Assembly (NCBI RefSeq): GCF_035207705.1
Contig: NZ_CP128187.1
Location: 4,650,001 to 4,714,000 of the forward strand
From: Maribacter sp. BPC-D8
GTDB taxonomy: Bacteria > Bacteroidota > Bacteroidia > Flavobacteriales > Flavobacteriaceae
Length of the DNA: 64,000 nucleotides
Direction of reading: 5' to 3'
Shown here: positions 8,605-18,210 of the stretch, piece after piece
Position numbering within the stretch: position 1 is the stretch's first letter
Layout of the letters: each line of letters opens with the position of its first letter
Notes under the pieces: model-generated
Database searches by the model: none
What the model was told of the DNA's origin: nothing
The model's input: the letters and a program-made list of their open reading frames with translations, nothing else
Translations under genes and position numbers: made by a program

Positions 8605-9690
8605 ATGGAAAAATTTAGAAAAGAATTCCCAGTTTTAAGAAAAGGTATTTATGCGAACACCGCAGTGTATGGTTTGCTGTATGATTCTTTGTTAGAATGG
8701 CGGCAAGAGCATGATCTAGACTTTTTATTAGATGGTAGCGATATGCGCGAGCAATCTTTAAAGGTAATTTCAGGTACGCGTACTACTGTTGGTAAGTTCT
8801 TTAATTGTAAACGAGAGAACGTAGCATTAGTTAGTAACTTTTCATCAGGACTTAATGTGTTGTTGGAAGGATTGAATGCGAAGAAAAAGGTGCTACTTGT
8901 TGAGAATGATTACCCTTCTCTTAATTGGAGTTTTGAGAATAGAGATTTTGAGATTTCCTATATATCTATGACTACCGATTTAGAAGAGCGTATTCAAGAA
9001 ACAATATCAAGTCAGAAAATCGAGGTACTTGCTTTAAGCTTGGTGCAGTGGTTAGACGGTTTTGCTATTAATCTGGATTTCTTAAAAGAATTGAAAAAAC
9101 AAAATCCTGATTTGATTATCATGGTAGATGGTACCCAGTTTTGTGGTAGTTCTAGCTTTGATTTTGATAACTCAGGTATTGATGTTTTGGGTGCTAGTGC
9201 TTATAAGTGGTTATTGGCTGGTTATGGTAACGGATTTATGTTGTTTTCGGATCAAGTTAAAAATGAGTTTTCGATAAATAATATTGGCTTTAATGCTGCC
9301 GACGGAGATTTTGATAAAAAAGATGAAATTAGATTTGCTAAGAAATTCGAGCCAGGTCATCTGTCATCGCTGATTTTTGGGAGTTTAAAGTTTTCTCTAG
9401 ATTTTTTTGAAAGAATAGGGATGGATAAAATAACAGAACACAACCGTAAATTATCAGAAAAGGCAAAATCAGAATTTCAAAAACTAGGACTATTATCTGA
9501 TGAGGTTTCGGGAAGAAACCAGCATAGTACCATTTTTAACATCAAAGCAAACGAAGCTACTTATCAAAAACTAATAGATAATGATGTGTTTTGTGCCCAA
9601 AGAGGCGACGGAGTTCGTTTAAGTTTTCATTTCTATAATACAGAAGCAGAAATAGATGCAATTGTAAAAATCTTAAAAACAGGAAAGTAG
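8605..9690 (+). CDS. Class V aminotransferase-fold PLP-dependent enzyme
   Basis: The 361-residue protein has the NifS/class V layout. The aspartate that holds the PLP ring nitrogen is in VDGTQFCG, and the Schiff-base lysine is in ASAYKWLLAGYGNGF. The start has a good -7 element about 40 bases upstream. Class V members include cysteine desulfurases, isopenicillin epimerase-like enzymes and the ergothioneine C-S lyase EgtE. This protein lacks an obvious mobile catalytic-cysteine loop of a desulfurase. It lies just beyond the egtB-egtD genes on the opposite strand, so an EgtE-like role is possible but unproven. Confidence 0.8.
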   Translation: MEKFRKEFPVLRKGIYANTAVYGLLYDSLLEWRQEHDLDFLLDGSDMREQSLKVISGTRTTVGKFFNCKRENVALVSNFSSGLNVLLEGLNAKKKVLLVENDYPSLNWSFENRDFEISYISMTTDLEERIQETISSQKIEVLALSLVQWLDGFAINLDFLKELKKQNPDLIIMVDGTQFCGSSSFDFDNSGIDVLGASAYKWLLAGYGNGFMLFSDQVKNEFSINNIGFNAADGDFDKKDEIRFAKKFEPGHLSSLIFGSLKFSLDFFERIGMDKITEHNRKLSEKAKSEFQKLGLLSDEVSGRNQHSTIFNIKANEATYQKLIDNDVFCAQRGDGVRLSFHFYNTEAEIDAIVKILKTGK

Positions 9691-9783
9691 CTATTCAGAA
9701 TAAAGTAGTTTTGTAGGATAAAATTTCGTAGTACATCTATAAAAAGCTTAAATATTAAGGATTTGATAAAAATCTCTTATGTG

Positions 9784-9815
9784 TTGTAAATGAGTATTTT
9801 ATTGTACTAGTTTTG
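9784..9815 (+). promoter_or_regulatory. Promoter for the CBM48-like gene
   Basis: TAGTTTTG (9808-9815) is an exact -7 element. A TTG at 9784-9786 lies 21 bases upstream, in the right place for the -33 element. Transcription would begin near 9821, about 18 bases before the ATG. Confidence 0.6.
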
Positions 9816-9838
9816 TCTTAAATATTAAATTTAATATC

Positions 9839-10135
9839 ATGGCAATTGCAAAAAAATATTTAAAAACTAAGCCAGTATGTAAGGTTACTTTTACAGTACC
9901 TGCAGACGATGCAAAAAAAGTAGCTGTTGTAGGCGATTTCAATAACTGGAATGCAAAAACGAGCACATTGAAGAAACAAAAGAATGGCTCTTTCAAGGGC
10001 ACTTTTGATCTTCCAAAAGAGAATTCATATGAATTCAAATACATTGTTGATGGAGAATATGTAAATGACAGTGAGGCTGATCGTTACCAATGGAATGATT
10101 TCGCAGGTTCTGAGAATGCTGTATTAGAATTGTAA
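9839..10135 (+). CDS. Isoamylase early-set (CBM48-like) domain protein
   Basis: The 98-residue protein is essentially one E-set/glycogen-binding domain. It has the typical VAVVGDFNNWN motif (about residues 29-39) and the FKYIVDGEY strand, as in AMPK beta and isoamylase N-terminal domains. No catalytic domain is attached, so it probably binds alpha-glucan or acts as a regulatory partner. It has its own promoter and a strong terminator, so it is a single-gene unit. It is cytoplasmic (no signal peptide). Confidence 0.85.
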   Translation: MAIAKKYLKTKPVCKVTFTVPADDAKKVAVVGDFNNWNAKTSTLKKQKNGSFKGTFDLPKENSYEFKYIVDGEYVNDSEADRYQWNDFAGSENAVLEL

Positions 10136-10156
10136 AAAAATAGTATTTAAATATAG

Positions 10157-10191
10157 AAAGCCTGCTATTTTACATAGCAGGCTTTTTTTTT
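10157..10191 (+). terminator. Rho-independent terminator after the CBM48-like gene
   Basis: A perfect 12-bp stem (AAAGCCTGCTAT against ATAGCAGGCTTT) with a 5-base loop is followed by a nine-T run. It separates the convergent CBM48-like and egtD genes; the reverse strand lacks a long T tract. Confidence 0.9.
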
Positions 10192-10212
10192 GACACTATT
10201 TTATAGTGTAAT

Positions 10213-11181
10213 CTAATTCTTTTTAAATACACAGTTTTTATAACCAAATGAAGTTGATTCATATGAAGTGACCATTTTTAAACCAGATTCTTTAGCAAGC
10301 CAAGTAATTATTTCATCATCGTACTTTTGTGAAATTTCAGTGTGTATAGTTTCCCATTGCTTAAAATCGACGGTCAGCTCTAAATTTTTAATTTGTACAG
10401 TCTGTTCAATTTTTGAAACTAAGTAACTCTTTGCGGTTCCTGTTTCGGGGTTATAGACTTCCCAATGTAAAAACTGCTTTAAATCAAAGTTTGCATTTAG
10501 TTCGGTATTTATTCTATCAAGAACATTTTTATTGAAAGCAGCAGTAACCCCTTCTTTATCGTTATAAGCATCTAATATGGTCTGTGGATTTTTCTTTTGA
10601 TCAAACCCCATGAACAATAAGTCTTCAGGTTGCATTAGCTGTTGAATCTTATTCATAAAAACAACTGCCTGCTCATGCTCTAAGTTGCCAATATTAGAAC
10701 CTAAAAACAAAATTATTTTTCTGTTCTCGCGATTGCTTATTTCTTTAAGCGCCTCAAAATATGTTCCTTGAAAAGGTTTAACTTGTACTTCTGGTAATTC
10801 TTTTTCAATAGAATGCTGTAATTGACTTAATGCGTTGTCGCTTATATCATTGGGTACATAAGTGAAATCGATTTTTTGGTCGCTGAATTCTTTTAATAAA
10901 ATTTTGGTCTTTTTGCCATCTCCAGCACCAAGTTCAATTAAGTCAAATGATCCAAAACCGGTAAACAGATTTGAGATTTCTTCTTTATTGTTGTTAAGTA
11001 TTTCATACTCAGAATCGGTAAGATAGTAAGTGGGCATTGCCATAATATCTTGAAAAAGCTTATCTCCCTTTTTGTCGTAAAAATACATTGATGACAAATG
11101 CTTAGGGTTGTCAGTCAAACCTTGGTGAACTTCTTTTTCAAATTCACTTGTATTGGTGAGTGTCGTCTTAGTGTCTCGCAT
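10213..11181 (-). CDS. egtD: L-histidine N-alpha-methyltransferase
   Basis: It uses three SAM to convert histidine to hercynine, the first step of ergothioneine synthesis. The N terminus (FYDKKGDKLFQDIMAMPTYY region) and the SAM-binding motif LIELGAGDGKKT are typical, as is LGSNIGNL. Length (322 residues) is normal for EgtD. It is the second gene of an operon, 16 bases after egtB. Cytoplasmic. Confidence 0.93.
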   Translation of the reverse strand: MRDTKTTLTNTSEFEKEVHQGLTDNPKHLSSMYFYDKKGDKLFQDIMAMPTYYLTDSEYEILNNNKEEISNLFTGFGSFDLIELGAGDGKKTKILLKEFSDQKIDFTYVPNDISDNALSQLQHSIEKELPEVQVKPFQGTYFEALKEISNRENRKIILFLGSNIGNLEHEQAVVFMNKIQQLMQPEDLLFMGFDQKKNPQTILDAYNDKEGVTAAFNKNVLDRINTELNANFDLKQFLHWEVYNPETGTAKSYLVSKIEQTVQIKNLELTVDFKQWETIHTEISQKYDDEIITWLAKESGLKMVTSYESTSFGYKNCVFKKN

Positions 11182-11197
11182 ACGTAATCTGTCGTAA

Positions 11198-12358
11198 TTA
11201 TTTGGCTAACCTTATACCGGTAAACTGCCATTTTAAATCGGTTGAAAAAAAGTTGCGATAGGTGTGCCTTGCGTGTTTAATAGGTGTTGCTATTGAGCTA
11301 CCTCTAAGTACTTTTTGGTTAACCATAAATTTACCGTTGTATTCACCTAAAGCTCCATCAACTTTTTTATAATTAGGGTAGGGTAGGTAGGCACTTTCTG
11401 TCCATTCCCAACGTTGTCCCCAATTAAATTGTTCCTGAGCGGCTTCCCACTCAAATTCAGTAGGTAGGCGACATCCTTTGTATTGAGCAAAGGCAAATGC
11501 TTCAAAATAAGAAATATGGGTAACAGGCGCGTCTAAATCAACTTCAGTTAATCCATTAAGGCTATAGTAATGCCATATTCCATCTATTTCGTGCCAGTAT
11601 AATGGAGATGTTACTTGGTTTTGCTGTACCCAATCCCATCCAGCGGCATGCCAAAGGTCGAAACGTTTGTATCCGCCTGCTTTAATGAATTCAATATATT
11701 CGGCATTGGTAACGAGTTTGTTCGATATTTGATAGTCATGAAGATATACTTTATGTCTTCCTAATTCATTGTCAAAACAGAAGTCAGTAGAATTATGACC
11801 TATTTCATAAATTCCCTCACTCATATCTATCCATCTTTGAGTGTCTTTCTCAATGGTAAATTCTTCAAAAGTGTCTGAGTATTTAGGTAATAACGGGTTG
11901 TTCCCGAGAATATATTTAATATCTGTAAGAAGTAATTCTTGATGTTGCTTTTCGTGATGTATTCCTATTTCTAGAACGTTTAATAAAGTTTTGTCATCAT
12001 TAGATGCTAACAGCCTCTTCATTGCTTGAGTTACATAATGTCTGTATTCATAAACCTTTTTTACTGAAGGTCTAGACAAATTACCTCGGTCTGCACGTAC
12101 CACACGTTTACCTATAGTTTCGTAGTAGCTGTTAAATACAAACGAGAAATCGTCATCAAAAACTGTATAAGCCTTGTCGTATGATTTAAGAATAAATTCT
12201 TCAAAAAACCAAGTCGTATGACCTAGGTGCCATTTTGGTGGAGAGGCGTCAACGATAGGTTGTACCACATAATCTTCAATTTCTAGAGGCTTGCAAATAG
12301 CCTCGGTATGCTCTCTGGTTTCTAAAAAGAAATCTAAGAACGTATCAGTACTAACCAT
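11198..12358 (-). CDS. egtB: Ergothioneine biosynthesis sulfoxide synthase
   Basis: EgtB is a non-haem iron enzyme that joins hercynine to a thiol donor (cysteine or gamma-glutamylcysteine) through a sulfoxide bond. The N-terminal DinB-like half carries the iron histidines: WHLGHTTWFFEEF near residue 43 and HHEKQHQE near residue 134. The C-terminal half (from about residue 170) is a formylglycine-generating-enzyme-like domain ending in RHTYRNFF and QFTGIRL. At 386 residues it is EgtB-sized rather than an OvoA fusion. It is the first gene of egtB-egtD. No egtC amidohydrolase is nearby, which suggests a cysteine-using variant, though that is inference. Confidence 0.92.
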   Translation of the reverse strand: MVSTDTFLDFFLETREHTEAICKPLEIEDYVVQPIVDASPPKWHLGHTTWFFEEFILKSYDKAYTVFDDDFSFVFNSYYETIGKRVVRADRGNLSRPSVKKVYEYRHYVTQAMKRLLASNDDKTLLNVLEIGIHHEKQHQELLLTDIKYILGNNPLLPKYSDTFEEFTIEKDTQRWIDMSEGIYEIGHNSTDFCFDNELGRHKVYLHDYQISNKLVTNAEYIEFIKAGGYKRFDLWHAAGWDWVQQNQVTSPLYWHEIDGIWHYYSLNGLTEVDLDAPVTHISYFEAFAFAQYKGCRLPTEFEWEAAQEQFNWGQRWEWTESAYLPYPNYKKVDGALGEYNGKFMVNQKVLRGSSIATPIKHARHTYRNFFSTDLKWQFTGIRLAK

Positions 12359-12433
12359 GAAAACAATTTTTATGGAAAGTTAAATAAAAATGATCAATTG
12401 AGTTTAACCTGATAAATTAAGAAATTGATACTA

Positions 12434-13249
12434 TTAAAGCTTGAAGTTAATAGGAATGGAGTATGGAACCTTTTTAGGTACACCATTTTGGCTTCCTATT
12501 TGAAATTTTGGCAGTAATGAAATAATTCTTCGAGCTTCGTTTTCTAAAATTGGTGCAGGACCTTTTGTTTTAATGTCACCAACATTGCCTTCTTTGTCAA
12601 TAGTGAACATGATGCTTACTCTGCCGCTGACCCTTTTTGCTATGGCTTCTTTAGGATAATTAAAGTTAGAACCAATATGCTGTTGCATAAGTGAATTAAA
12701 GGTTCTTCTATCTGTTAAATCATCTACCCTTGTCTGATTTGGGAATAAAGGAACTTCTTCAATAACACCACCTTTGAAAGTAGAACTACTATCTAGAGGA
12801 ATTTTTTTTAAAAGATTATCGTTTGTAAGGTAATCGTATTTCAAGACGTATTTAGGTCTATCCTTTATAGGTTTTTTATTGTCGACTCTTAAAACATGCA
12901 ATTCAGCAATTCTTTGATTGAGTTCTTTAGAGAATTTTTTATTCAGTTTTTTATCATTGATGTAAGTGTAAATTCTTTCATCATTGATTTGATTCAAATC
13001 ATTTAAATTAAATCTGATACTTGTTTTTAAAGTGTCGATTTCCTGATTTCTCTTTTTGAATAAATCTTCGAGAATAACAAGTACCTCTTCCTCAACTTTA
13101 AGACTTAAGCAATCATTTTTATCTAAAGCATCTGCACACTCATCAATGACTATTTCTTCTTGTGGAAAATAAATAGAATCGTCTTGTGAAAAACAATTCA
13201 TTGAAATGAAAGTACAAACGATAAGTAAAATTGATGCTTTTATTTTCAT
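12434..13249 (-). CDS. Secreted protein with C-terminal TonB domain
   Basis: A Sec signal peptide (ending near NCFSQ) is followed by a ~150-residue low-complexity region rich in Asp, Lys and Asn and then a C-terminal TonB domain (residues ~185-271: FNYPKEAIAKRVSGRV, MFTIDKEGNV, PINFKL). Unlike classical TonB it has a cleavable signal rather than a clear membrane anchor, so its energising role is doubtful. It starts 3 bases after thyA and is probably cotranscribed with it. Confidence 0.8.
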   Translation of the reverse strand: MKIKASILLIVCTFISMNCFSQDDSIYFPQEEIVIDECADALDKNDCLSLKVEEEVLVILEDLFKKRNQEIDTLKTSIRFNLNDLNQINDERIYTYINDKKLNKKFSKELNQRIAELHVLRVDNKKPIKDRPKYVLKYDYLTNDNLLKKIPLDSSSTFKGGVIEEVPLFPNQTRVDDLTDRRTFNSLMQQHIGSNFNYPKEAIAKRVSGRVSIMFTIDKEGNVGDIKTKGPAPILENEARRIISLLPKFQIGSQNGVPKKVPYSIPINFKL

Positions 13250-13252
13250 AGT

Positions 13253-14077
13253 TTAAATAGCTACTTTCCCTTTTATATGAGGATGTGGATTATAATCTAC
13301 CAATTCAAAATCTTCGAATTTGAAATCAAAAATATCTTTCACTTCCGGATTCATTTTCATTTTAGGCAATGCTTTAGGTTCTCTACTTAATTGTAATTCA
13401 ACCTGCTCCATATGATTATTGTAAATATGGGCGTCACCGAAAGTATGAATAAAATCGCCAGCTTCATAGCCACAAACCTGAGCCATCATCATTGTAAATA
13501 ATGCGTAAGATGCAATATTGAAGGGTACACCTAAGAAGATATCTGCACTACGTTGGTATAATTGGCAAGACAATTTACCATCGGCAACATAAAATTGAAA
13601 GAATGCATGGCAAGGTGGTAAAGCGGCTTTACCATTAGAAACATTCTCAGAAAATGATTTAGAGGTGTCTGGCAATACGCTAGGGTTCCAAGCAGACACT
13701 AACATTCTTCTGCTGTTAGGGTTGGTTTTTAAAGAATGTACTACTTCTTTAATTTGATCAATTTCATCATCGTTCCAATTACGCCATTGATGACCATAAA
13801 CCGGACCTAGATCTCCGTTTTCATCAGCCCATTCGTTCCAGATACGAACGCCGTTTTCTTGTAAATACTTTATATTGGTATCACCTTTTAAAAACCAAAG
13901 TAGTTCATATACAATAGATTTTAAATGTAATTTTTTGGTGGTCACCATTGGGAAACCTTCGCTGAGGTCAAATCTCATCTGATACCCAAAAACACTTTTA
14001 GTTCCGGTTCCTGTGCGGTCACCCTTTTGGTTTCCTTCAGTTAATACGTGATTAAGTAAGTCGTGATATTGTTTCAT
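13253..14077 (-). CDS. thyA: Thymidylate synthase
   Basis: It methylates dUMP to dTMP with methylene-tetrahydrofolate, releasing dihydrofolate. The catalytic cysteine is C156 in [11 protein letters not shown]. Other conserved segments are [13 protein letters not shown], the arginine in [20 protein letters not shown], and the C-terminal [10 protein letters not shown]. Length (274 residues) fits ThyA. It is followed 3 bases later by the TonB-domain gene. Its dihydrofolate is recycled by FolA at 7637-8152. Confidence 0.97.
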   Translation of the reverse strand: MKQYHDLLNHVLTEGNQKGDRTGTGTKSVFGYQMRFDLSEGFPMVTTKKLHLKSIVYELLWFLKGDTNIKYLQENGVRIWNEWADENGDLGPVYGHQWRNWNDDEIDQIKEVVHSLKTNPNSRRMLVSAWNPSVLPDTSKSFSENVSNGKAALPPCHAFFQFYVADGKLSCQLYQRSADIFLGVPFNIASYALFTMMMAQVCGYEAGDFIHTFGDAHIYNNHMEQVELQLSREPKALPKMKMNPEVKDIFDFKFEDFELVDYNPHPHIKGKVAI

Positions 14078-14212
14078 AAGAATAGAGCTCCCTGAGTCCT
14101 ATATGTAGTTCTCTTACGGAGTAAAGATTATTGTTACTTCAAAAATAAAGAAAGATGATATTTAAAACAGTAGAATAACTTCTCAGTTATCAATAATTAT
14201 CAACGAAATAAT

Positions 14213-14241
14213 AAGTGTTCCCCTTTTGGGGGTTAGGGGGC
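14213..14241. repeat. G/C-rich dispersed repeat, copy A
   Basis: This 29-base element begins AAGTGTTCC, then has a CCCC-TTTT-GGGG hairpin core and GTTAGG-GGGC. Related copies lie at 52883-52910 (inverted) and 53000-53035. It sits 2 bases beyond the stop of the nucleoside transporter gene. Confidence 0.7.
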
Positions 14242-14243
14242 AT

Positions 14244-15704
14244 TTACCCTAAAATCATACCTGCAATAGTTGCAGAAAGTAATGATGCTAAAGAACCACC
14301 AAGAACTGCTTTCATTCCGAATTCAGATAAAGTCTTTCTTTGTCCTGGTGCTAGTGATCCAATACCGCCAATTTGAATACCTATTGAAGCGAAGTTTGCA
14401 AAACCACATAGCATATAAGTGGCCATAATAACAGACTTATTGAACTTTAAATGTGGTAAGGTGCTAAGATCCTTAAGCTCTGCTAATTGTATATAACCTA
14501 CAAATTCACTTGCTACTAATTTAATACCTAATAATTGACCCATGAGCATAATGTCTTCATTGGCTACGCCAATTAACCACATTAAAGGGGCGAATATAGT
14601 ACCCAGAATTGCTTCAAGAGAGAATTTAGAATACGCGGTGTTTTCAGCTATCCAGCTATTTAAATGTGTGAAATCTCCTGTCCACTCTAGAATACCGTTG
14701 ACCATTGCAATAATGGCTACGAAAACTAAAAGCATAGCACCTACGTTAACGGCTAGTCTTAGTCCTTCAGTAGTTCCGTTTGCAATTGCGTCTAATACGT
14801 TGGCGCCAATTTTTTCAGAAGAGACGTGAACATCACTATTTACTTCTTCGGTTTGTGGATATAAAATTTTAGAAATTACAATGGCTCCAGGAGCAGCCAT
14901 AACAGAGGCAGCCAATAAATGTTTGGCAAATACCAACTGTAGCAATTCATCTTCACCCCCTAAGAACCCGATATAAGCAGCTAAAACTGCACCGGCAACG
15001 GTTGCCATACCACCAATCATGACCAACAGAATTTCTGATTTGGTCATTTTTTCTAGGTATGCTTTTATTAAAAGAGGTGCTTCTGTTTGTCCAAGAAATA
15101 TGTTTCCAGCTACAGAAAGACTTTCTGGTCCTGAAATACCCAATGTTTTGGAAAGTGCCCATGCAAGCCATTTTACTATTTTTTGTATGAATCCTAAATA
15201 AAACAGTAGAGATGTTAAAGCTGAGAAAAATATGATTGTAGGTAATACTTGAAAAGCAAAAATATATCCGAAAGTACCGGTATCGACAACTAAACCTTCA
15301 AATAGGAATTTACTACCCGCACGTGTAAATTCTAGTATACTGACAAAGATTCTTCCTATTTGTTCAAAAACTAATTGTACGAAAGGTATTTTAAGAACGC
15401 CAATGGCAATAACCAATTGAAGGGCCAGACCTATACCAACAGTTTTCCAATTAATAGCTCTTCTGTTAGAGCTGAATAAAAAGGCTAAAAATAATAAGAC
15501 TGCCATGCCTAAAACTCCTCTTCCGAGGCTGTTGAAAGAAAATCCTTCATTGACTTCCATTCCCATAACACCAGCAGTAGCAACATCTTCAACTAAAATT
15601 GTATCAGTGGTATCTTGTATCGTTTGAGTTACGTCTACGTCTTGAGCAAAAGTAATTGTGGTAAGAATTAGTGCAAAAAATAGCAACCATTTGCCCTTTT
15701 TCAT
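14244..15704 (-). CDS. NupC/CNT-family nucleoside transporter
   Basis: It is a concentrative nucleoside transporter (486 residues, about 10 helices) that takes up nucleosides with H+ or Na+. The family core GQTEAPLLIKAYL and GGMATVAGAVLAAYIG is present, as is GVANEDIMLMGQLLG. It has an additional N-terminal signal-like helix (ending near ITFAQ) and an acidic ~35-residue segment before the transporter core. It lies 17 bases after the bifunctional nuclease gene and is likely in the same transcript. Nucleoside salvage fits with thyA downstream. Confidence 0.9.
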   Translation of the reverse strand: MKKGKWLLFFALILTTITFAQDVDVTQTIQDTTDTILVEDVATAGVMGMEVNEGFSFNSLGRGVLGMAVLLFLAFLFSSNRRAINWKTVGIGLALQLVIAIGVLKIPFVQLVFEQIGRIFVSILEFTRAGSKFLFEGLVVDTGTFGYIFAFQVLPTIIFFSALTSLLFYLGFIQKIVKWLAWALSKTLGISGPESLSVAGNIFLGQTEAPLLIKAYLEKMTKSEILLVMIGGMATVAGAVLAAYIGFLGGEDELLQLVFAKHLLAASVMAAPGAIVISKILYPQTEEVNSDVHVSSEKIGANVLDAIANGTTEGLRLAVNVGAMLLVFVAIIAMVNGILEWTGDFTHLNSWIAENTAYSKFSLEAILGTIFAPLMWLIGVANEDIMLMGQLLGIKLVASEFVGYIQLAELKDLSTLPHLKFNKSVIMATYMLCGFANFASIGIQIGGIGSLAPGQRKTLSEFGMKAVLGGSLASLLSATIAGMILG

Positions 15705-15721
15705 AAACTGTAATTTAGTGT

Positions 15722-16351
15722 TTAGTTGCGTTTAGAGATTTCATCTCTCAGTTTTGCCGCCTTTTCGTAGTCTTCGTTGGTGACTGCCTTTTTTAATTCT
15801 GCTTCCAATTCATCTATAGTAAGTTCTGTGTAGCCATCGCTTGCACCAGACTCTATTTCTATAGTTTCGCCTTCTTGCAAAATCTCATCGACCATAATAC
15901 TATCATCGTTATCTTTTTGATCTTTCTCTTTAGAAGAGAATTTCAAGAAAATACCAGCTTTGTCCAAAATAGTCTTATAGGTGAATATAGGGGCATTGAA
16001 ACGTAATGCCAAGGCAATGGCATCACTAGTTCTTGCATCTATGATTTCTTCAATACCATCTCTTTCGCAAATAATGCTAGAGTAAAATACACCATCTACC
16101 AATTTATGTATAATCACCTGTTTGATAACAATATCAAACCTGTCGGAGAAATTTTTAAATAGGTCGTGTGTAAGTGGTCTTGGTGGCTTTATCTCTTTCT
16201 CCAAAGCAATTGCTATGGATTGAGCTTCAAAAGCGCCAATGACTATAGGTAATTTTCTATCGCCTTCAACTTCATTCAAAATAAGAGCATAAGCTCCGTT
16301 CTGAGTTTGGCTGTAAGAGATACCTTTTATTTTTAATCGTACTAGACTCAT
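15722..16351 (-). CDS. Bifunctional nuclease family protein (DUF151) with UVR motif
   Basis: Residues 1-~135 form the DUF151/BFN domain (IVIGAFEAQSIAIALE, then DARTSDAIALALRFNAPIF). A charged linker follows, then a C-terminal UvrB/UvrC-type motif (residues ~173-205, EAELKKAVTNEDYEKAAKLRDEI; key residues DYEKAAKLRD). This two-domain form is common in Bacteroidetes. Family members have been reported with DNase/RNase activity, but the native role is unclear. A terminator separates it from the etf genes upstream, so it probably heads a unit with the nucleoside transporter. Confidence 0.88.
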   Translation of the reverse strand: MSLVRLKIKGISYSQTQNGAYALILNEVEGDRKLPIVIGAFEAQSIAIALEKEIKPPRPLTHDLFKNFSDRFDIVIKQVIIHKLVDGVFYSSIICERDGIEEIIDARTSDAIALALRFNAPIFTYKTILDKAGIFLKFSSKEKDQKDNDDSIMVDEILQEGETIEIESGASDGYTELTIDELEAELKKAVTNEDYEKAAKLRDEISKRN

Positions 16352-16363
16352 AGGTTTTTAACT

Positions 16364-16409
16364 AAAAAAGGCTGTTCGAATACTTGGGGTTCCAACTATG
16401 CGAACAGCC
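16364..16409 (-). terminator. Rho-independent terminator of etfBA
   Basis: On the minus strand a 9-bp perfect stem (GGCTGTTCG against CGAACAGCC, loop 22 bases) is followed by six Ts. It lies between the etfA stop and the bifunctional nuclease start, so etfBA forms its own transcript. Confidence 0.85.
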
Positions 16410-16436
16410 CTTTAAGGGGCACAAAATAACAAAAAA

Positions 16437-17405
16437 TTACCCGTTTTGTGCTTTAAAATCCTTTAATTTTTCAATCAATTGAGGAACTACTTCAAAGGCG
16501 TCGCCAACAATACCGTAATCAGCAGCTTTAAAGAAAGGTGCTTCAGGGTCATTATTGATTACAACTTTTGTTTTGGAAGCGCTTACACCTGCTAAATGTT
16601 GAATCGCTCCAGAGATACCGATGGCAATGTAAAGATTACTTGCTACAGGCTTTCCTGTTTGTCCAACATGCTCGCCGTGAGGTCTCCATCCAAGATCAGA
16701 TACTGGTTTTGAGCAAGCTGTTGCAGCGCCTAAAATATCTGCTAATTCTTCTATCATTCCCCAGTTTTCCGGTCCTTTCATACCTCTACCTGCAGAAACA
16801 ACAATATCAGCATCTGCTATAGTAGCTTTACCGACAACTTTATCTATTTCAACAGATTTGGTATCATTTGTAGCAGCATCGGCAGCACCACTTATTTCTT
16901 CAACAGAAATTGCTGTCTTGTTTTCATGAGCACCAAAGGCATTATTAGATACACCTACTATTTTAATATCTGTATCTATTTGAGTGTGTGCAAAACCTTT
17001 ATTACTGAAAGCAGTTCTTTTAACCATAAACGGCGAAGTGCTATCTGGCGCCTGAACTACATTCGGTGCGTAACCTGCAGATAATTTGGCAGCTAATAAA
17101 GGTGCTAAATACTTTGTGTCTGTACTTGAGCTCAAAATAACAACCTTTGCATCTGTGCTTTTTACTGCTTCAGCAATAGATGCTGCGAAAGCACCAGCAT
17201 TAAAAGTTTCTAATGAACCGTCTTTAACGTTCATCACTTTAGAAACTCCGTACTCACCAAGAGATTCACCCTCGGTAGTGTTGAAAGCTATTGCGGTAAC
17301 AGTTGTGCCCATCATTTTGGCAACTGCAGAAGCATAAGAGGCGACCTCTAACGCATTCTTCTTAAATTTTCCTTGTTCTGATTCTGTATATACTAAAACT
17401 GACAT
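16437..17405 (-). CDS. etfA: Electron transfer flavoprotein alpha subunit
   Basis: It is the FAD-binding subunit that passes electrons from acyl-CoA dehydrogenases to the quinone pool through ETF:quinone oxidoreductase. The C-terminal FAD domain is clear: GRGMKGPENWG, DLGWRPHGEHVGQTGK, YIAIGISGAIQHLAG and NNDPEAPFF. Length (322 residues) is standard. It follows etfB by 37 bases in the same leftward operon and ends just before a terminator. Confidence 0.96.
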   Translation of the reverse strand: MSVLVYTESEQGKFKKNALEVASYASAVAKMMGTTVTAIAFNTTEGESLGEYGVSKVMNVKDGSLETFNAGAFAASIAEAVKSTDAKVVILSSSTDTKYLAPLLAAKLSAGYAPNVVQAPDSTSPFMVKRTAFSNKGFAHTQIDTDIKIVGVSNNAFGAHENKTAISVEEISGAADAATNDTKSVEIDKVVGKATIADADIVVSAGRGMKGPENWGMIEELADILGAATACSKPVSDLGWRPHGEHVGQTGKPVASNLYIAIGISGAIQHLAGVSASKTKVVINNDPEAPFFKAADYGIVGDAFEVVPQLIEKLKDFKAQNG

Positions 17406-17442
17406 CTTTTTTGTTTTTAATGATTACCTAATAAATAGGTTA

Positions 17443-18183
17443 TTAAATGACTTTTGCCTCATTATGTAATAGGTCGATCAATTGATCCACACTATCAGCA
17501 AGTTTAACCTGACCTTTTGAAGCCGGCTTGTCGAATTTTTTATCTTCGGTAGCTTTGATTGCGTCAACCGGTTCAAGAACAGAAAGACTTTTCTTTCTTG
17601 CCATCATAATACCACGCATATTAGGTATACGTAAATCACTTTCTTCAACAAGACCTTTTTGTCCGCCTACTACTAAAGGTAATGAGCTACTTAATTTTTC
17701 TTTACCACCATCGATTTCTCTAAAGGCAGTAACATTGTTTCCGTCAATATCAAGATTTATACAAGAATTGATGAAATTCATGTTGGTTAAAGAAGCCAAA
17801 ATACCTGGTACCATACCACCATTATAATCAATAGATTCTCTACCGCCGATTACTAAATCGTAACCTCCGTTCTTAACAACTTCAGCAAGTTGTTGAGCAA
17901 CAGAAAATCCGTCAGTAGGTTCTGTGTTGATTCTAAATGCTTCATCTGCGCCAATGGCAAGTGCCTTACGCATTGTAGGTTCAACAGTTGGACCGCCAAC
18001 AGTAGCAATATGCACTGTAGCGCCTTGTTTTTCTTTAAACCACATAGCTCTTGTTAAACCGAATTCATCATTCGGATTTATTACAAACTGTACACCGTTG
18101 GTGTCAAATTTGGTATCGCCATCTGTGAAATTTATCTTAGACGTAGTGTCTGGAACATTACTTATGCAAACTAATATCTTCAT
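17443..18183 (-). CDS. etfB: Electron transfer flavoprotein beta subunit
   Basis: This 246-residue AMP-binding partner of EtfA shows the ETF-beta pattern: ISNVPDTTSKI at the N terminus, NPNDEFGLTRAM, and the signature region VGGQKGLVEESDLRIPNMRGIMMARKKS (read as VGGQKGLVEESDLRIPN then MRGIMMARKK). It is first in the etfBA operon and is transcribed divergently from pdhB. A long palindrome at 18233-18258 lies in its promoter region. Confidence 0.96.
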   Translation of the reverse strand: MKILVCISNVPDTTSKINFTDGDTKFDTNGVQFVINPNDEFGLTRAMWFKEKQGATVHIATVGGPTVEPTMRKALAIGADEAFRINTEPTDGFSVAQQLAEVVKNGGYDLVIGGRESIDYNGGMVPGILASLTNMNFINSCINLDIDGNNVTAFREIDGGKEKLSSSLPLVVGGQKGLVEESDLRIPNMRGIMMARKKSLSVLEPVDAIKATEDKKFDKPASKGQVKLADSVDQLIDLLHNEAKVI

Positions 18184-18210
18184 GTTTAAAAAACTTTATA
18201 TCAATGAAGA

